A stretch of 52,210 nt of DNA from UBA1738 sp003453455. GTDB lineage: Bacteria > Bacillota > Clostridia > UBA1381. Location of the stretch: contig CAMOOX010000002.1 in NCBI GenBank assembly GCA_946621875.1, forward strand, positions 1 to 52,210, written 5' to 3'. Both the position numbers and the translations under genes were made by a program. Below are positions 7,391 to 14,866 of the stretch, one piece after another (the stretch's first letter is position 1; each line of letters starts with the position of its first letter). The notes beneath the pieces were generated by a model, which saw only the letters and a list, made by a program, of their open reading frames with translations, was not told the DNA's origin and did no database searches.

Positions 7391-8227
7391 TTATTGAAAA
7401 ATTTTAATATTTTTTCCATCGCTTGTAACTTCTACATTACCCTTGCTTGTAAGGTATGTTTTAGAGCCGTATTTTTCAAGGATTTGTAAGACATACTGAT
7501 CAGCAGGATTCTTGTCACTGCAAGTAATAACCGCATATTCGGGGTTTATACTTTCGATGAATTTTTCGGTATTTTTCTCATACAATCCGTGATGCGGGAC
7601 TTTAAGAAAATCATACTTTCCCTCCGCCTGTAAAAGGATTTCCTCTAACCTTTCCTTTTCTGCATCACCCGTGAACAAAAATCTGTTTTCCCCATGCGTT
7701 ATACTTATAGCCAGAGAAAAATCATTATCGCTTTCGGAATATGATGTTTTTAGAGGAGGATATATCACGCAAGCGACATCGTCAAACTCAAATGACATTT
7801 CTTCTGTAAGCTTTAATAGTGTATATCCACGCTCTTTTACCGCCTCTATAAATGCCTCATACTCTTTGCCTGAACCTTCATAGTTTGGTGTTATAATCTG
7901 TCCGACAGCCACATTGTCCATAACCTCCGCCGCACCGCCTATATGGTCTTTGTCAAAATGTGTTATAAACATATAGTCAATTTCTTTGACGCCACAATCA
8001 GATAAGTATTCTACTATCTCGCGGCCGTCATCTTGTTCGCCGCAGTCGATTACTGCAATATGCTGACTGCTTTTTAGAATAATCGCATCAGCCTGCCCAA
8101 TCTTTAAAACCGTAACTTTAAACTCCTCATTACCTTCTTTGCTGATTTTTTGTTCTGCAATTCCACATGAACAAAGCAGGATTGCCGTAAGAACAAAAAG
8201 CAATAGCGCTTTCAAGTTTTTATTCAT
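7391..8227 (-). CDS. ComEC-like metallo-beta-lactamase-fold lipoprotein
   Basis: 278 aa from the ATG at 8227 (GAGG 8 bases upstream); a start ten codons earlier would place charged residues before the signal. Signal peptide with lipobox LCSC gives lipidated Cys21, so it is an exported lipoprotein. The metallo-beta-lactamase domain has the THFDKDHIGG metal motif (His90), ...FLFTGDAEKERLEE and KVPHHG, the set seen in the C-terminal domain of ComEC/Rec2 competence proteins; the substrate may be nucleic acid or another phosphoester, unproven. Its promoter shares the repeats of the VTC operon, so it is probably co-regulated, although transcribed separately. Confidence 0.85.
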   Translation of the reverse strand: MNKNLKALLLFVLTAILLCSCGIAEQKISKEGNEEFKVTVLKIGQADAIILKSSQHIAVIDCGEQDDGREIVEYLSDCGVKEIDYMFITHFDKDHIGGAAEVMDNVAVGQIITPNYEGSGKEYEAFIEAVKERGYTLLKLTEEMSFEFDDVACVIYPPLKTSYSESDNDFSLAISITHGENRFLFTGDAEKERLEEILLQAEGKYDFLKVPHHGLYEKNTEKFIESINPEYAVITCSDKNPADQYVLQILEKYGSKTYLTSKGNVEVTSDGKNIKIFQ

Positions 8228-8261
8228 AGATTTTTCCTCGCTTTCTTTCAAATTCAATCAG

Positions 8262-8294
8262 ATTATACCCAGAAAAGATTAAAGGAAGATTAAA
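8262..8294 (-). promoter_or_regulatory. Promoter of ComEC-like gene with response-regulator repeats
   Basis: Minus strand: TTTAATCTT (8294-8286) and TTTAATCTT (8283-8275), 11 bp apart, then TATAAT (8267-8262) beginning 16 bp after the start of the second repeat. The -35 position reads ATCTTC. This is geometrically identical to the VTC promoter. Confidence 0.72.
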
Positions 8295-8340
8295 GAAATA
8301 AAAAAGCTTTTGATAAAAGCTCCGCCTGCGGGCGTAAGAA

Positions 8341-8370
8341 AAAAAGGAAATGATACAACATTTCCTTTTT
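8341..8370. terminator. Bidirectional terminator after the redox operon
   Basis: Perfect 12-bp stem, 8341-8352 with 8359-8370, six-base loop, A-run on one side and T-run on the other. It ends the operon that finishes with the rubredoxin-fusion gene. Confidence 0.85.
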
Positions 8371-8412
8371 ATAAACTTAGTATTACTGTTTTCTTTAAGT
8401 CACTAACATCAA

Positions 8413-9348
8413 TTATGCTTTATTAAACTTCTCCTTGCCTTGCTTACATCTCGGGCATTTCCAATCATCCTGCAAATCTTCAAATGCAATTCCGTCATTT
8501 TCGGCAGGATCATACACATATCCGCAAACGGAGCAGACATATTTGCCGGTAGCAGTTTTATAAGCTATTTCTCCCACAGGTATTGATTTGGGTGGATTTG
8601 CAAGGTCTGTTACTACAATATTTTCAAGATTTTCATATCCAAGCGGAGTATGTGTTGAAAGATAAACAGTCGGGTGGTTTTGGATAAATTCACGCACACG
8701 GTCGAGAGTTTCTCTTGCTTTTACTACATCCTCATACACAACAGAGAGCTTATTTGCATAAAGCGCCTCATCGGTATATGTAACATCACCGTGAAACATA
8801 TAGAAAAGTCCGCCATCCTCAGCAATTACTATACTGTTGCCTTTGGTATGTCCCTTTGCTTCAATCAGGCGCACACCTTCTGCAATTTTCTGACTTTTAG
8901 GGAAATTATAATATTCACCGTCATTATATTCAGCTATTACGGTATTTTCGCCGTCAAGCCCCAATTCACCTGCATCTTCTTTGGAAATGTATATTTTTGC
9001 GTTTGGAAAAGCCAGCAGCTCCCCTGTGTGGTCAGCATGCTTATGCGTAACAAGGATTTTCGTAATCTGCTCCGGCATATATCCCGCATTTTCAAGAGCA
9101 GATACATAGTCGGTAATTTTTGCTCCCATATATATCATAGTCTTTTCGTCGGGTACAGCATCAGGAGCTTCTTTTGGCATACCCGTATCAATCAAAATCA
9201 CCTCATCACCTGTATCGATAAGGAAATTTTGCAAACTTGAACGGTATTTTACAGTAGCGTCAAAAGCTTCCATACCTTCTTCTCCGCCAAAGGCAAAAGG
9301 TTCGGTCATAAAACCGTTTTCGTAGAGTTTGATTGCTTTAATCTTCAT
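8413..9348 (-). CDS. Metallo-beta-lactamase-fold hydrolase fused to C-terminal rubredoxin
   Basis: 311 aa from the ATG at 9348, which has AAAGGA upstream and overlaps the end of the CDF gene by 11 bases; the upstream in-frame start would add a lysine-rich tail. Residues 1-255 are a lactonase-like metallo-hydrolase with THKHADH (His102, His104, Asp106, His107). Residues about 267-309 are a complete rubredoxin: CSVCGYVYDP and CPRCKQGKEKF supply four Cys for one Fe. It is not a flavodiiron protein, since HxHxDH replaces HxExDH and no flavodoxin is present. Last gene of the peroxide-type operon, so a redox role is likely; the substrate is unknown. Confidence 0.88.
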   Translation of the reverse strand: MKIKAIKLYENGFMTEPFAFGGEEGMEAFDATVKYRSSLQNFLIDTGDEVILIDTGMPKEAPDAVPDEKTMIYMGAKITDYVSALENAGYMPEQITKILVTHKHADHTGELLAFPNAKIYISKEDAGELGLDGENTVIAEYNDGEYYNFPKSQKIAEGVRLIEAKGHTKGNSIVIAEDGGLFYMFHGDVTYTDEALYANKLSVVYEDVVKARETLDRVREFIQNHPTVYLSTHTPLGYENLENIVVTDLANPPKSIPVGEIAYKTATGKYVCSVCGYVYDPAENDGIAFEDLQDDWKCPRCKQGKEKFNKA

Positions 9349-10483
9349 TTTCTTCTTTCCTTTCTTTATTCTCTTCGCTAAAATCTGTATCAAGCGTTAT
9401 TTCCAATGAGTATTCGGGATATTTCTCCCCTACCTTTTCTTTAATATCTTCATATACGAGGCTGCGGTCTTTTGCGTCAAAGCTTACAACGACATCAAAC
9501 CGGATTGTTTTCTTTATTTTGTCAACATAAAATCCGTGCACTTCAAGGACATAAGGATTATCACGCACAATTTGCAATACCCTCTCCCTGATAGTGATAG
9601 CTTCTGTATCTTTCGTGTTAATAGAATATATTCCGACACCTGTTAAAATGACATTATGCTTATGATATACATCCTGTGTCACCTTGCGGATAAGCTGATC
9701 CAAGTCGTCTGCGGACATTGTATCGGGAATCTCAATATGAACAGAGCCGTTAAAAGAATCGGGGCCGTAATTGTGCAATATAAGGTCATAAGCTCCTTTT
9801 ATTTCAGGATAGCTTATTATTGTTTCCTTAATATCTCTTGCAAACTGTGCGTCGGTGCTCTCTCCGAGGATTTTTGAAAGCGTATCACGAAGCATTTCAA
9901 ATCCGGATTTAATGATAATAACAGCAATTACAGCGCCTAAATAGGCTTCTATTGATATATGAAAGAAGATATATACTGCCGCTGCTATCAAAGTTGAAAG
10001 AGATATTACAGAGTCCATTTTTGCATCTTCGCCTGAATTTATCAGCGAATCGGAATTTACCGTCACACCTATATGCTTTACATATCTGCCAAGTACTAAT
10101 TTTACCACAACCGCCACAGCAACAATAATTAAAGCAACAGCAGAGTAATCAGGCATATCCGGATGAATAATCTTTTTTACAGACTCAGTAAATGCAGTAA
10201 TTCCTGCATACAAAACCAAAAGAGAAATAACCATAGCGCTAAGATACTCAATTCTGCCATAGCCAAAAGGGTGCTTTTTATCCGCCTGTTTGCCTGCAAG
10301 CTTAGTGCCTACGATTGTGATAACAGAGCTTGCGGCGTCCGAAATATTATTGACTGCGTCCATAACAATAGCAATGGAATTTGACATTATGCCGATTACT
10401 GCCTTAAATCCCGCTAAAAAAACATTTGCCAAAATGCCTATAATACTGGTTCGTATAATGGTTTTATCACGATTTTCATTCAT
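9338..10483 (-). CDS. Cation diffusion facilitator family metal exporter
   Basis: 381 aa, longer than minimal CDF proteins (about 300). Six membrane segments at about 10-200 with the paired metal site residues in MDAVNNISDAASS and EDAKMDSVIS, and the HPFGYGRIEY motif after TM2; cytoplasmic ferredoxin-like domain at about 210-290, followed by a further ~80-residue domain. Exports divalent cations such as Zn, Fe or Mn in exchange for protons. It sits 3 bases after glutathione peroxidase and overlaps the next gene. In a peroxide-responsive operon, iron or manganese efflux is the more interesting possibility, but the metal cannot be told. Confidence 0.92.
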   Translation of the reverse strand: MNENRDKTIIRTSIIGILANVFLAGFKAVIGIMSNSIAIVMDAVNNISDAASSVITIVGTKLAGKQADKKHPFGYGRIEYLSAMVISLLVLYAGITAFTESVKKIIHPDMPDYSAVALIIVAVAVVVKLVLGRYVKHIGVTVNSDSLINSGEDAKMDSVISLSTLIAAAVYIFFHISIEAYLGAVIAVIIIKSGFEMLRDTLSKILGESTDAQFARDIKETIISYPEIKGAYDLILHNYGPDSFNGSVHIEIPDTMSADDLDQLIRKVTQDVYHKHNVILTGVGIYSINTKDTEAITIRERVLQIVRDNPYVLEVHGFYVDKIKKTIRFDVVVSFDAKDRSLVYEDIKEKVGEKYPEYSLEITLDTDFSEENKERKEENED

Positions 10484-10486
10484 TTC

Positions 10487-11038
10487 TTATTTCTCCAATT
10501 CCTTGATAACAGCCTCTTTAACATCTTTCATATCCGTTGTAGGCTCAAATCTTGCGATAACTGTTCCCTCACGGCTTACAAGAAATTTTGTGAAATTCCA
10601 TTTGATATATGCCTTATCTCCAAATTGCTTGTTGTTTGCTTTTGTAAACTTTTCAAGCATAGCGTTTTTAATTCCCTTGCCAAATCCCTCAAACGGTTTT
10701 TCGGTTGCAAGATATGCAAAAAGCGGATTAGCAGTTTCGCCGTTTACATCAATTTTTGAAAACTGCGGAAATTCCGTGCCAAATTTCAGCGTACAAAAAT
10801 TATGAATTTCTTCATCACTTCCAGGGGCCTGATTTGCAAATTGATTACACGGAAAATCAAGAATTTCAAAACCTTTATCTTTCAGTTCCTTATACATTGC
10901 TTCAAGCGGCTCATAATGCGGAGTAAACCCGCATCCCGTTGCTGTGTTTACAATAAGAAGCACCTTGCCTTTGTACGCTGACAAGGACACATCTGTTCCA
11001 TATCTATCCTTCACCGTAAAATCATAAACTGTTTTCAT
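10487..11038 (-). CDS. Glutathione peroxidase-family thiol peroxidase
   Basis: 183 aa. Thioredoxin-fold peroxidase with the full catalytic tetrad: Cys36 in NTATGCGFT (a Cys version, not selenocysteine), Gln66 in FPCNQF, Trp147 and Asn148 in KWNFTKF. Reduces hydrogen peroxide or organic peroxides; Cys-type bacterial members usually take electrons from thioredoxin rather than glutathione. It follows the OhrR-like regulator by 27 bases with a strong ribosome site, so peroxide induction is likely. Confidence 0.95.
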   Translation of the reverse strand: MKTVYDFTVKDRYGTDVSLSAYKGKVLLIVNTATGCGFTPHYEPLEAMYKELKDKGFEILDFPCNQFANQAPGSDEEIHNFCTLKFGTEFPQFSKIDVNGETANPLFAYLATEKPFEGFGKGIKNAMLEKFTKANNKQFGDKAYIKWNFTKFLVSREGTVIARFEPTTDMKDVKEAVIKELEK

Positions 11039-11065
11039 TTTTTTAAGCTCCTTTCATTATTTGGC

Positions 11066-11509
11066 TCAATTATATTTTTGATTTTTAAGTAACTCATATA
11101 GCAGAGCATAAAGCTCTTTTGCTTTTTTCTCGGGCAATTTAAAGCAGTCCCCAACCTTTTGGGGAATATCCTTTGCCTTCATTTGCAGCATTTTTCCTTT
11201 TTCAGTAAGATTTATGACTACCACACGGTCATCATTTTCGCTTCGCTTTCTTTCAACATAGCCCGCATTCTGCATTTTTTTAAGCAGAGGCGTCAGAGTG
11301 CCGCTGTCAAGCATAAGTTTTTCGCAAAGGCTGCCGACAGATATCCCATCTTTTTCCCACAGCACAAGAAAAACGATATACTGCGTGTATGTCAAGCCCA
11401 GCTGCTTAAGAAAAGGCGTATATAACCCCGTCACAGTTCTTGCTGCTGCATAAAGCGGAAAGCAAAGCTGATTTTCGAGTTTCATCACTTCACGGTAATC
11501 GTATTCCAT
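11066..11509 (-). CDS. ohrR: MarR-family peroxide-sensing regulator, OhrR type
   Basis: 147 aa. N-terminal LENQLCFPLYAAAR contains Cys16 at the position of the reactive Cys of OhrR; LTYTQYIVFLVLWE and LDSGTLTPLLKKM are the OhrR-type signature and recognition region; R/D-rich wing RKRSENDDRVVV. OhrR represses until its Cys is oxidised by organic peroxide. First gene of the operon, and its promoter -10 is covered by an OhrR-like inverted repeat, so it represses itself and the peroxidase. No ohr gene is nearby; the glutathione peroxidase seems to take that place. Confidence 0.88.
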   Translation of the reverse strand: MEYDYREVMKLENQLCFPLYAAARTVTGLYTPFLKQLGLTYTQYIVFLVLWEKDGISVGSLCEKLMLDSGTLTPLLKKMQNAGYVERKRSENDDRVVVINLTEKGKMLQMKAKDIPQKVGDCFKLPEKKAKELYALLYELLKNQKYN

Positions 11510-11535
11510 AATGCGCCCCCGAATTTATATTTTGA

Positions 11536-11572
11536 ACAATTATATTGTATCAAATATAATTTACATTGTCAA
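11536..11572 (-). promoter_or_regulatory. OhrR operon promoter and operator
   Basis: Minus strand: TTGACA (11572-11567), 17-base spacer, TACAAT (11549-11544). The inverted repeat ACAAT-TAT-ATTGT (11536-11548) covers the -10; it resembles the TACAATT/AATTGTA OhrR box. Binding here would block RNA polymerase. Confidence 0.75.
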
Positions 11573-11648
11573 GAAAAAATTTTGTTCTGTTTTCCTTTTA
11601 ATAAAGATTTCCATATGTACTATGCCTATATTTAAAGCAAACTAATAT

Positions 11649-11681
11649 GCACCCCCAAAAGATAAACACTTTTGGAGGTGC
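11649..11681. terminator. Hairpin after spoVAE
   Basis: Arms 11649-11661 and 11669-11681 (GCACC...CAAAAG / CTTTTGG...GGTGC, one mismatch). No clear T-run on the minus strand; a second small hairpin (ATCAC/GTGAT, 11684-11696) has a T-run on the plus strand. Probably the 3' boundary of the spoVA genes. The rest of 11510-11716 holds only the ohrR promoter. Confidence 0.5.
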
Positions 11682-11716
11682 ACATCACAAGGGTGATTTT
11701 TTTATGCGGCATTATT

Positions 11717-12073
11717 TCAGCTTTTGGCTTTGGGTTTAAATATAAGCGATGCTAAAAATCCAAACACAACTGCGGCGCAAAGTCCTGCCGCACCAGCCGT
11801 AAATCCGCCTGTGAAAATGCCTAAAAATCCGTTTTCGGAAACCGCCTTTTCCGCACCTTTGCAAAGATTGTATCCAAATCCCGTAAGCGGCACAGTCGCT
11901 CCTGCTCCTGCAAATTCCGCAATGGGCTCGTATATCCCCAAAAGCTGCAAAAACACTCCCGCTGTAACAAAACTCACCAAGATTTTTGCGGGAGTAAGCC
12001 TTGTTTTGTCAATCAGTATTTGCCCAATAACGCAGATAAGTCCGCCTACTGCAAATGCTCTTATATATTCCAT
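11717..12073 (-). CDS. spoVAE: Stage V sporulation protein AE
   Basis: 118 aa, small integral membrane protein with three or four hydrophobic segments; family motifs LICVIGQILIDKTRLTPAKILV and VPLTGFGYNL are clear (first split as LICVIGQILIDKT and RLTPAKILV). SpoVA proteins form the channel that moves dipicolinic acid into the forespore and out on germination. It follows spoVAD by 3 bases. Expression in the forespore is expected for the family. Confidence 0.92.
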   Translation of the reverse strand: MEYIRAFAVGGLICVIGQILIDKTRLTPAKILVSFVTAGVFLQLLGIYEPIAEFAGAGATVPLTGFGYNLCKGAEKAVSENGFLGIFTGGFTAGAAGLCAAVVFGFLASLIFKPKAKS

Positions 12074-12076
12074 AGC

Positions 12077-13105
12077 TCACCTCAAAAAATCATCATTTTC
12101 AGTTGAAATTATAAGCGCATGCGCAATTGCAGGTATTGACTCGCCTTGCAGAAGCGATGTAGGGTTCATTAAAGCTCCCGTTGCCGCAACTATCATACGC
12201 TTTATATTTCCGTTTTTCAGTTCTTTAAATATATGTCCGCAAAAAACGCTTCCGCAACAGCCGCATCCTGACCCGCCGGCGTGAACATCCTGTTTTTTTG
12301 CATCAAAAATCATCTTGCCGCAATCGTTATGGTTTGGATATACATTATATCCGTCCTTGTCCAACATATGACAGAGGATATCCGAGCCTACATGTCCTAA
12401 ATCACCCGTCAGAATAAGGTCATAATCCTGCGGTTTTGTTCCCGTTTCGGAAAACAGCGCAGATATGGTATCATGCGCCGCAGGTGCCATTGCCGCGCCC
12501 ATATTGCTGACATCATTTATGCCCATATCTATTACCTTTCCGACAGTTGCACCCAAAATATACGGACCTCCTCCTTCGCTTTTTAAAAGTGCTGCGCCTG
12601 AGCCTGTAACGGTCCACTGCGCAGTAGGCGTGCGCTGCCCTCCGTATTCAAGCGGAAAACGGTACTGTTTTTCCGCCGAACAAAAGTGGCTTGATGTGAC
12701 ACATACCGCATTATTCGCCATACCGCCCGATATAAGCATAGACGCAATCATCATACTTTCCGCCATAGTTGAGCAAGCACCGTAAAGACCCAAAAACGGT
12801 ATATCAAAATCACGCACGGCATAATGTGTTCCAACACATTGGTTTAAAAGGTCACCGGCTAAAATAAAATCAATCTCCTGTTCGCTGACTCCTGCTTTTT
12901 CCATAAGTTTTTCCGCCGTCTTTTTTTGGAGTTTACTCTCAGCTTTTTCCCAGCTTTCCTCACCGTAATAGTCATCGGCAAGCACCGTATCAAATTTTTC
13001 CCTGAGCGGACCTTCTCCCTCTTTTTTACCGACAGTTGATGCTGTTTCAAAAATCGACGGTCTCTTTTCGAAGACTAATGTCTGTCTTCCTACACGCATA
13101 AACAT
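12077..13105 (-). CDS. spoVAD: Stage V sporulation protein AD
   Basis: 342 aa, usual length. Thiolase-like fold, with conserved FLGLYGACSTMAES and DAKKQDVHAGGSGCGCCGSV; SpoVAD binds dipicolinic acid on the SpoVA channel of the spore inner membrane. Ribosome site AAGGAAGTGA. spoVAC, which normally comes first in Clostridial spoVAC-AD-AE operons, is not upstream: a terminator and an HPr-like gene are there instead. Confidence 0.93.
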   Translation of the reverse strand: MFMRVGRQTLVFEKRPSIFETASTVGKKEGEGPLREKFDTVLADDYYGEESWEKAESKLQKKTAEKLMEKAGVSEQEIDFILAGDLLNQCVGTHYAVRDFDIPFLGLYGACSTMAESMMIASMLISGGMANNAVCVTSSHFCSAEKQYRFPLEYGGQRTPTAQWTVTGSGAALLKSEGGGPYILGATVGKVIDMGINDVSNMGAAMAPAAHDTISALFSETGTKPQDYDLILTGDLGHVGSDILCHMLDKDGYNVYPNHNDCGKMIFDAKKQDVHAGGSGCGCCGSVFCGHIFKELKNGNIKRMIVAATGALMNPTSLLQGESIPAIAHALIISTENDDFLR

Positions 13106-13140
13106 TCACTTCCTTTTCCCTATTTTTCCGCAAAATGCAA

Positions 13141-13168
13141 AAAAGTATGCCTTTTAAAGCATACTTTT
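13141..13168 (-). terminator. Terminator of the HPr-like gene
   Basis: AAAAGTATGC pairs with GCATACTTTT around an eight-base loop, with a T-run on the minus strand. Confidence 0.75.
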
Positions 13169-13190
13169 ACGCAAAAATTCGAATGTTCAA

Positions 13191-13421
13191 TCAATCAACT
13201 ATAAATTTTCCAATTTCATCAATAAATTGGTCGCAGTCATCGGAGTGAACCTCCGCTTTAATAGGTTTTGACAAATCAAGGCTGAATATTCCCATAATTG
13301 ACTTTGCGTCAACTACATATCTTCCCGAAGTCAAATCAATATCAAAATCGTACTTTGACACAATGTTTACAAAGTCCTTAACATCATTAATGCAGTTTAG
13401 TGAAAGATTAAATGATTTCAT
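13191..13421 (-). CDS. HPr-like protein lacking the active-site histidine
   Basis: 76 aa from the ATG at 13421, with GGAGGG 7 bases upstream (an earlier in-frame start abuts the ribosome site). It aligns along the whole HPr fold, but the GLHARP loop with phospho-His15 is replaced and Cys10 takes the His position. The regulatory serine region is kept (DAKSIMGIFSL, Ser41 equivalent to HPr Ser46). By analogy with Crh it could be a regulatory, non-transporting HPr phosphorylated on Ser by an HPr kinase; this is inference. Single gene with its own terminator, divergent from mtaB. Confidence 0.8.
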   Translation of the reverse strand: MKSFNLSLNCINDVKDFVNIVSKYDFDIDLTSGRYVVDAKSIMGIFSLDLSKPIKAEVHSDDCDQFIDEIGKFIVD

Positions 13422-13490
13422 AATATTTCCCTCCATCTACTTTATTTCAATTTCATAATACAACTTTTTTCAAAAATAGTCAATGGGGTA

Positions 13491-13519
13491 TTGCAGTTTT
13501 TGGATAAATTCTATATAAT
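13491..13519 (+). promoter_or_regulatory. mtaB promoter
   Basis: TTGCAG (13491-13496), 17-base spacer, TATAAT (13514-13519); the leader is about 40 bases. Confidence 0.65.
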
Positions 13520-13565
13520 AGTCATAATATTATTGTTCATTTATGGCATTTTTTTGAGGAAGATT

Positions 13566-14864
13566 ATGAAAAAAGTTGCATTTTACACACTGGGTTGTAA
13601 GGTTAATCAATACGAAACCGAGGCTATGAGCGAGCTGTTTTCAAAAAACGGCTATATAGTCTGTGATTTTGAAACACCTGCCGATATTTATGTTATAAAC
13701 ACCTGCACGGTAACGGGTATGAGCGACCGAAAATCACGCCAGATAATCCGCCGTGCGAAAAAACTGAATGAAAACGCTTATATAATAGTGACAGGTTGTT
13801 ATGCACAGGTTGCCCCCGGTGATGTTGCAAAAATAGAGGGCGTAAACCTTGTTTTAGGCGCAAAAGAACGGGATAAGGTCATTGAACTTTTAAAAAAACA
13901 CGAGGACGAAGTCTTTTTCTCACAGCGTGGTGATATTTCGCGCACACACGATTTTGAACCGCTTAGAATATCCGACTTTGAAAACCGCACAAGGGCATAT
14001 ATAAAGGTGCAGGAGGGCTGCAACCAATTCTGTTCTTACTGCATAATCCCCTATGCAAGAGGTCCGATAAGGAGCCGTGCGCTTTCAGATATTTTAGAAG
14101 AAACAAAAAGGCTTTCGCTTGCAGGTTTTACCGAGGTGACTTATGTCGGAATACATATTGCCTCATACGGACTTGATTTAGGGGATACAAACCTTTCCGA
14201 CCTGCTTTTGGCGGCTGATAAAATCGAGGGAATAAAACGCATTCGTTTAAGCTCTATCGAGCCGATGACGCTAAATGCGGACTTTATCAAAAAAATAAGC
14301 GGTGTGCAAAAGCTTTGCCATCACTTTCACCTGTCCCTTCAAAGCGGCTGCGATGAAACCTTAATGCGGATGAACCGCAAATATACAACAAACGATTATT
14401 ACGGCATAGTTGAAGGCTTGCGCAAGCATTTCCCTGATGTTTCAATAACAACCGACATAATGGTAGGTTTTCCCGGCGAAACAGATGAGGAATTTTCAAA
14501 AACCTGCGCCTTTTTGAAAAAAGTATCTTTTTCAGGCGCTCATATATTCCAATATTCAAGACGGCGCGGAACACCTGCCGCAAGCTTTGAAAATCAGGTG
14601 CCAAGCGAGGAAAAAGCAAGGCGCAGCAAGATTGTAAAAGAGATTACCGACAAAACTCAGTCTGAGTTTATGCAAAAATTCATCGGAAAAGATGCCGATG
14701 TACTTTTTGAACAGCGCCGGGGCGAATACTTTGAAGGCAAAACCAATAATTATATGAATGTTTTGGTAAAGACAGAAAAGGATCTTTCGGGAGTATATAA
14801 AAAAGTTCACATAGAGCGCATAAAAAACAATTCATTTATAGGAAAAATAATCGAGGAGGATTAA
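13566..14864 (+). CDS. mtaB: tRNA t6A37 methylthiotransferase MtaB
   Basis: 432 aa from the ATG at 13566 (GAGGA 6 bases upstream); the earlier TTG start would add a hydrophobic tail that begins upstream of the transcript start. N-terminal UPF0004 domain binds one 4Fe-4S cluster through Cys11, Cys47 and Cys78; the radical SAM motif CNQFCSYC (Cys152, 156, 159) binds the second; a C-terminal TRAM-like domain ends the protein. It adds a methylthio group to N6-threonylcarbamoyl-adenosine 37 of tRNAs that read ANN codons. MtaB rather than MiaB or RimO is favoured by GCKVNQYE and NTCTVTG. Confidence 0.92.
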   Translation: MKKVAFYTLGCKVNQYETEAMSELFSKNGYIVCDFETPADIYVINTCTVTGMSDRKSRQIIRRAKKLNENAYIIVTGCYAQVAPGDVAKIEGVNLVLGAKERDKVIELLKKHEDEVFFSQRGDISRTHDFEPLRISDFENRTRAYIKVQEGCNQFCSYCIIPYARGPIRSRALSDILEETKRLSLAGFTEVTYVGIHIASYGLDLGDTNLSDLLLAADKIEGIKRIRLSSIEPMTLNADFIKKISGVQKLCHHFHLSLQSGCDETLMRMNRKYTTNDYYGIVEGLRKHFPDVSITTDIMVGFPGETDEEFSKTCAFLKKVSFSGAHIFQYSRRRGTPAASFENQVPSEEKARRSKIVKEITDKTQSEFMQKFIGKDADVLFEQRRGEYFEGKTNNYMNVLVKTEKDLSGVYKKVHIERIKNNSFIGKIIEED

Positions 14865-14866
14865 AT

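Noticed and set aside
8413..9348. Flavodiiron (oxygen/NO) reductase for the metallo-hydrolase/rubredoxin fusion
   Set aside because: There is no flavodoxin domain and the metal motif is HxHxDH, not the HxExDH of diiron enzymes.
9338..11509. An ohr (organic hydroperoxide reductase) gene with the OhrR-like regulator
   Set aside because: No OsmC/Ohr-type protein is encoded in the operon; the peroxidase is of the glutathione peroxidase family.
13121..13150. A sigma-G promoter for spoVAD (GCATA-N18-AAAAATA on the minus strand)
   Set aside because: The -10 fits only 5 of 7 positions, and the predicted start would lie inside the ribosome site.
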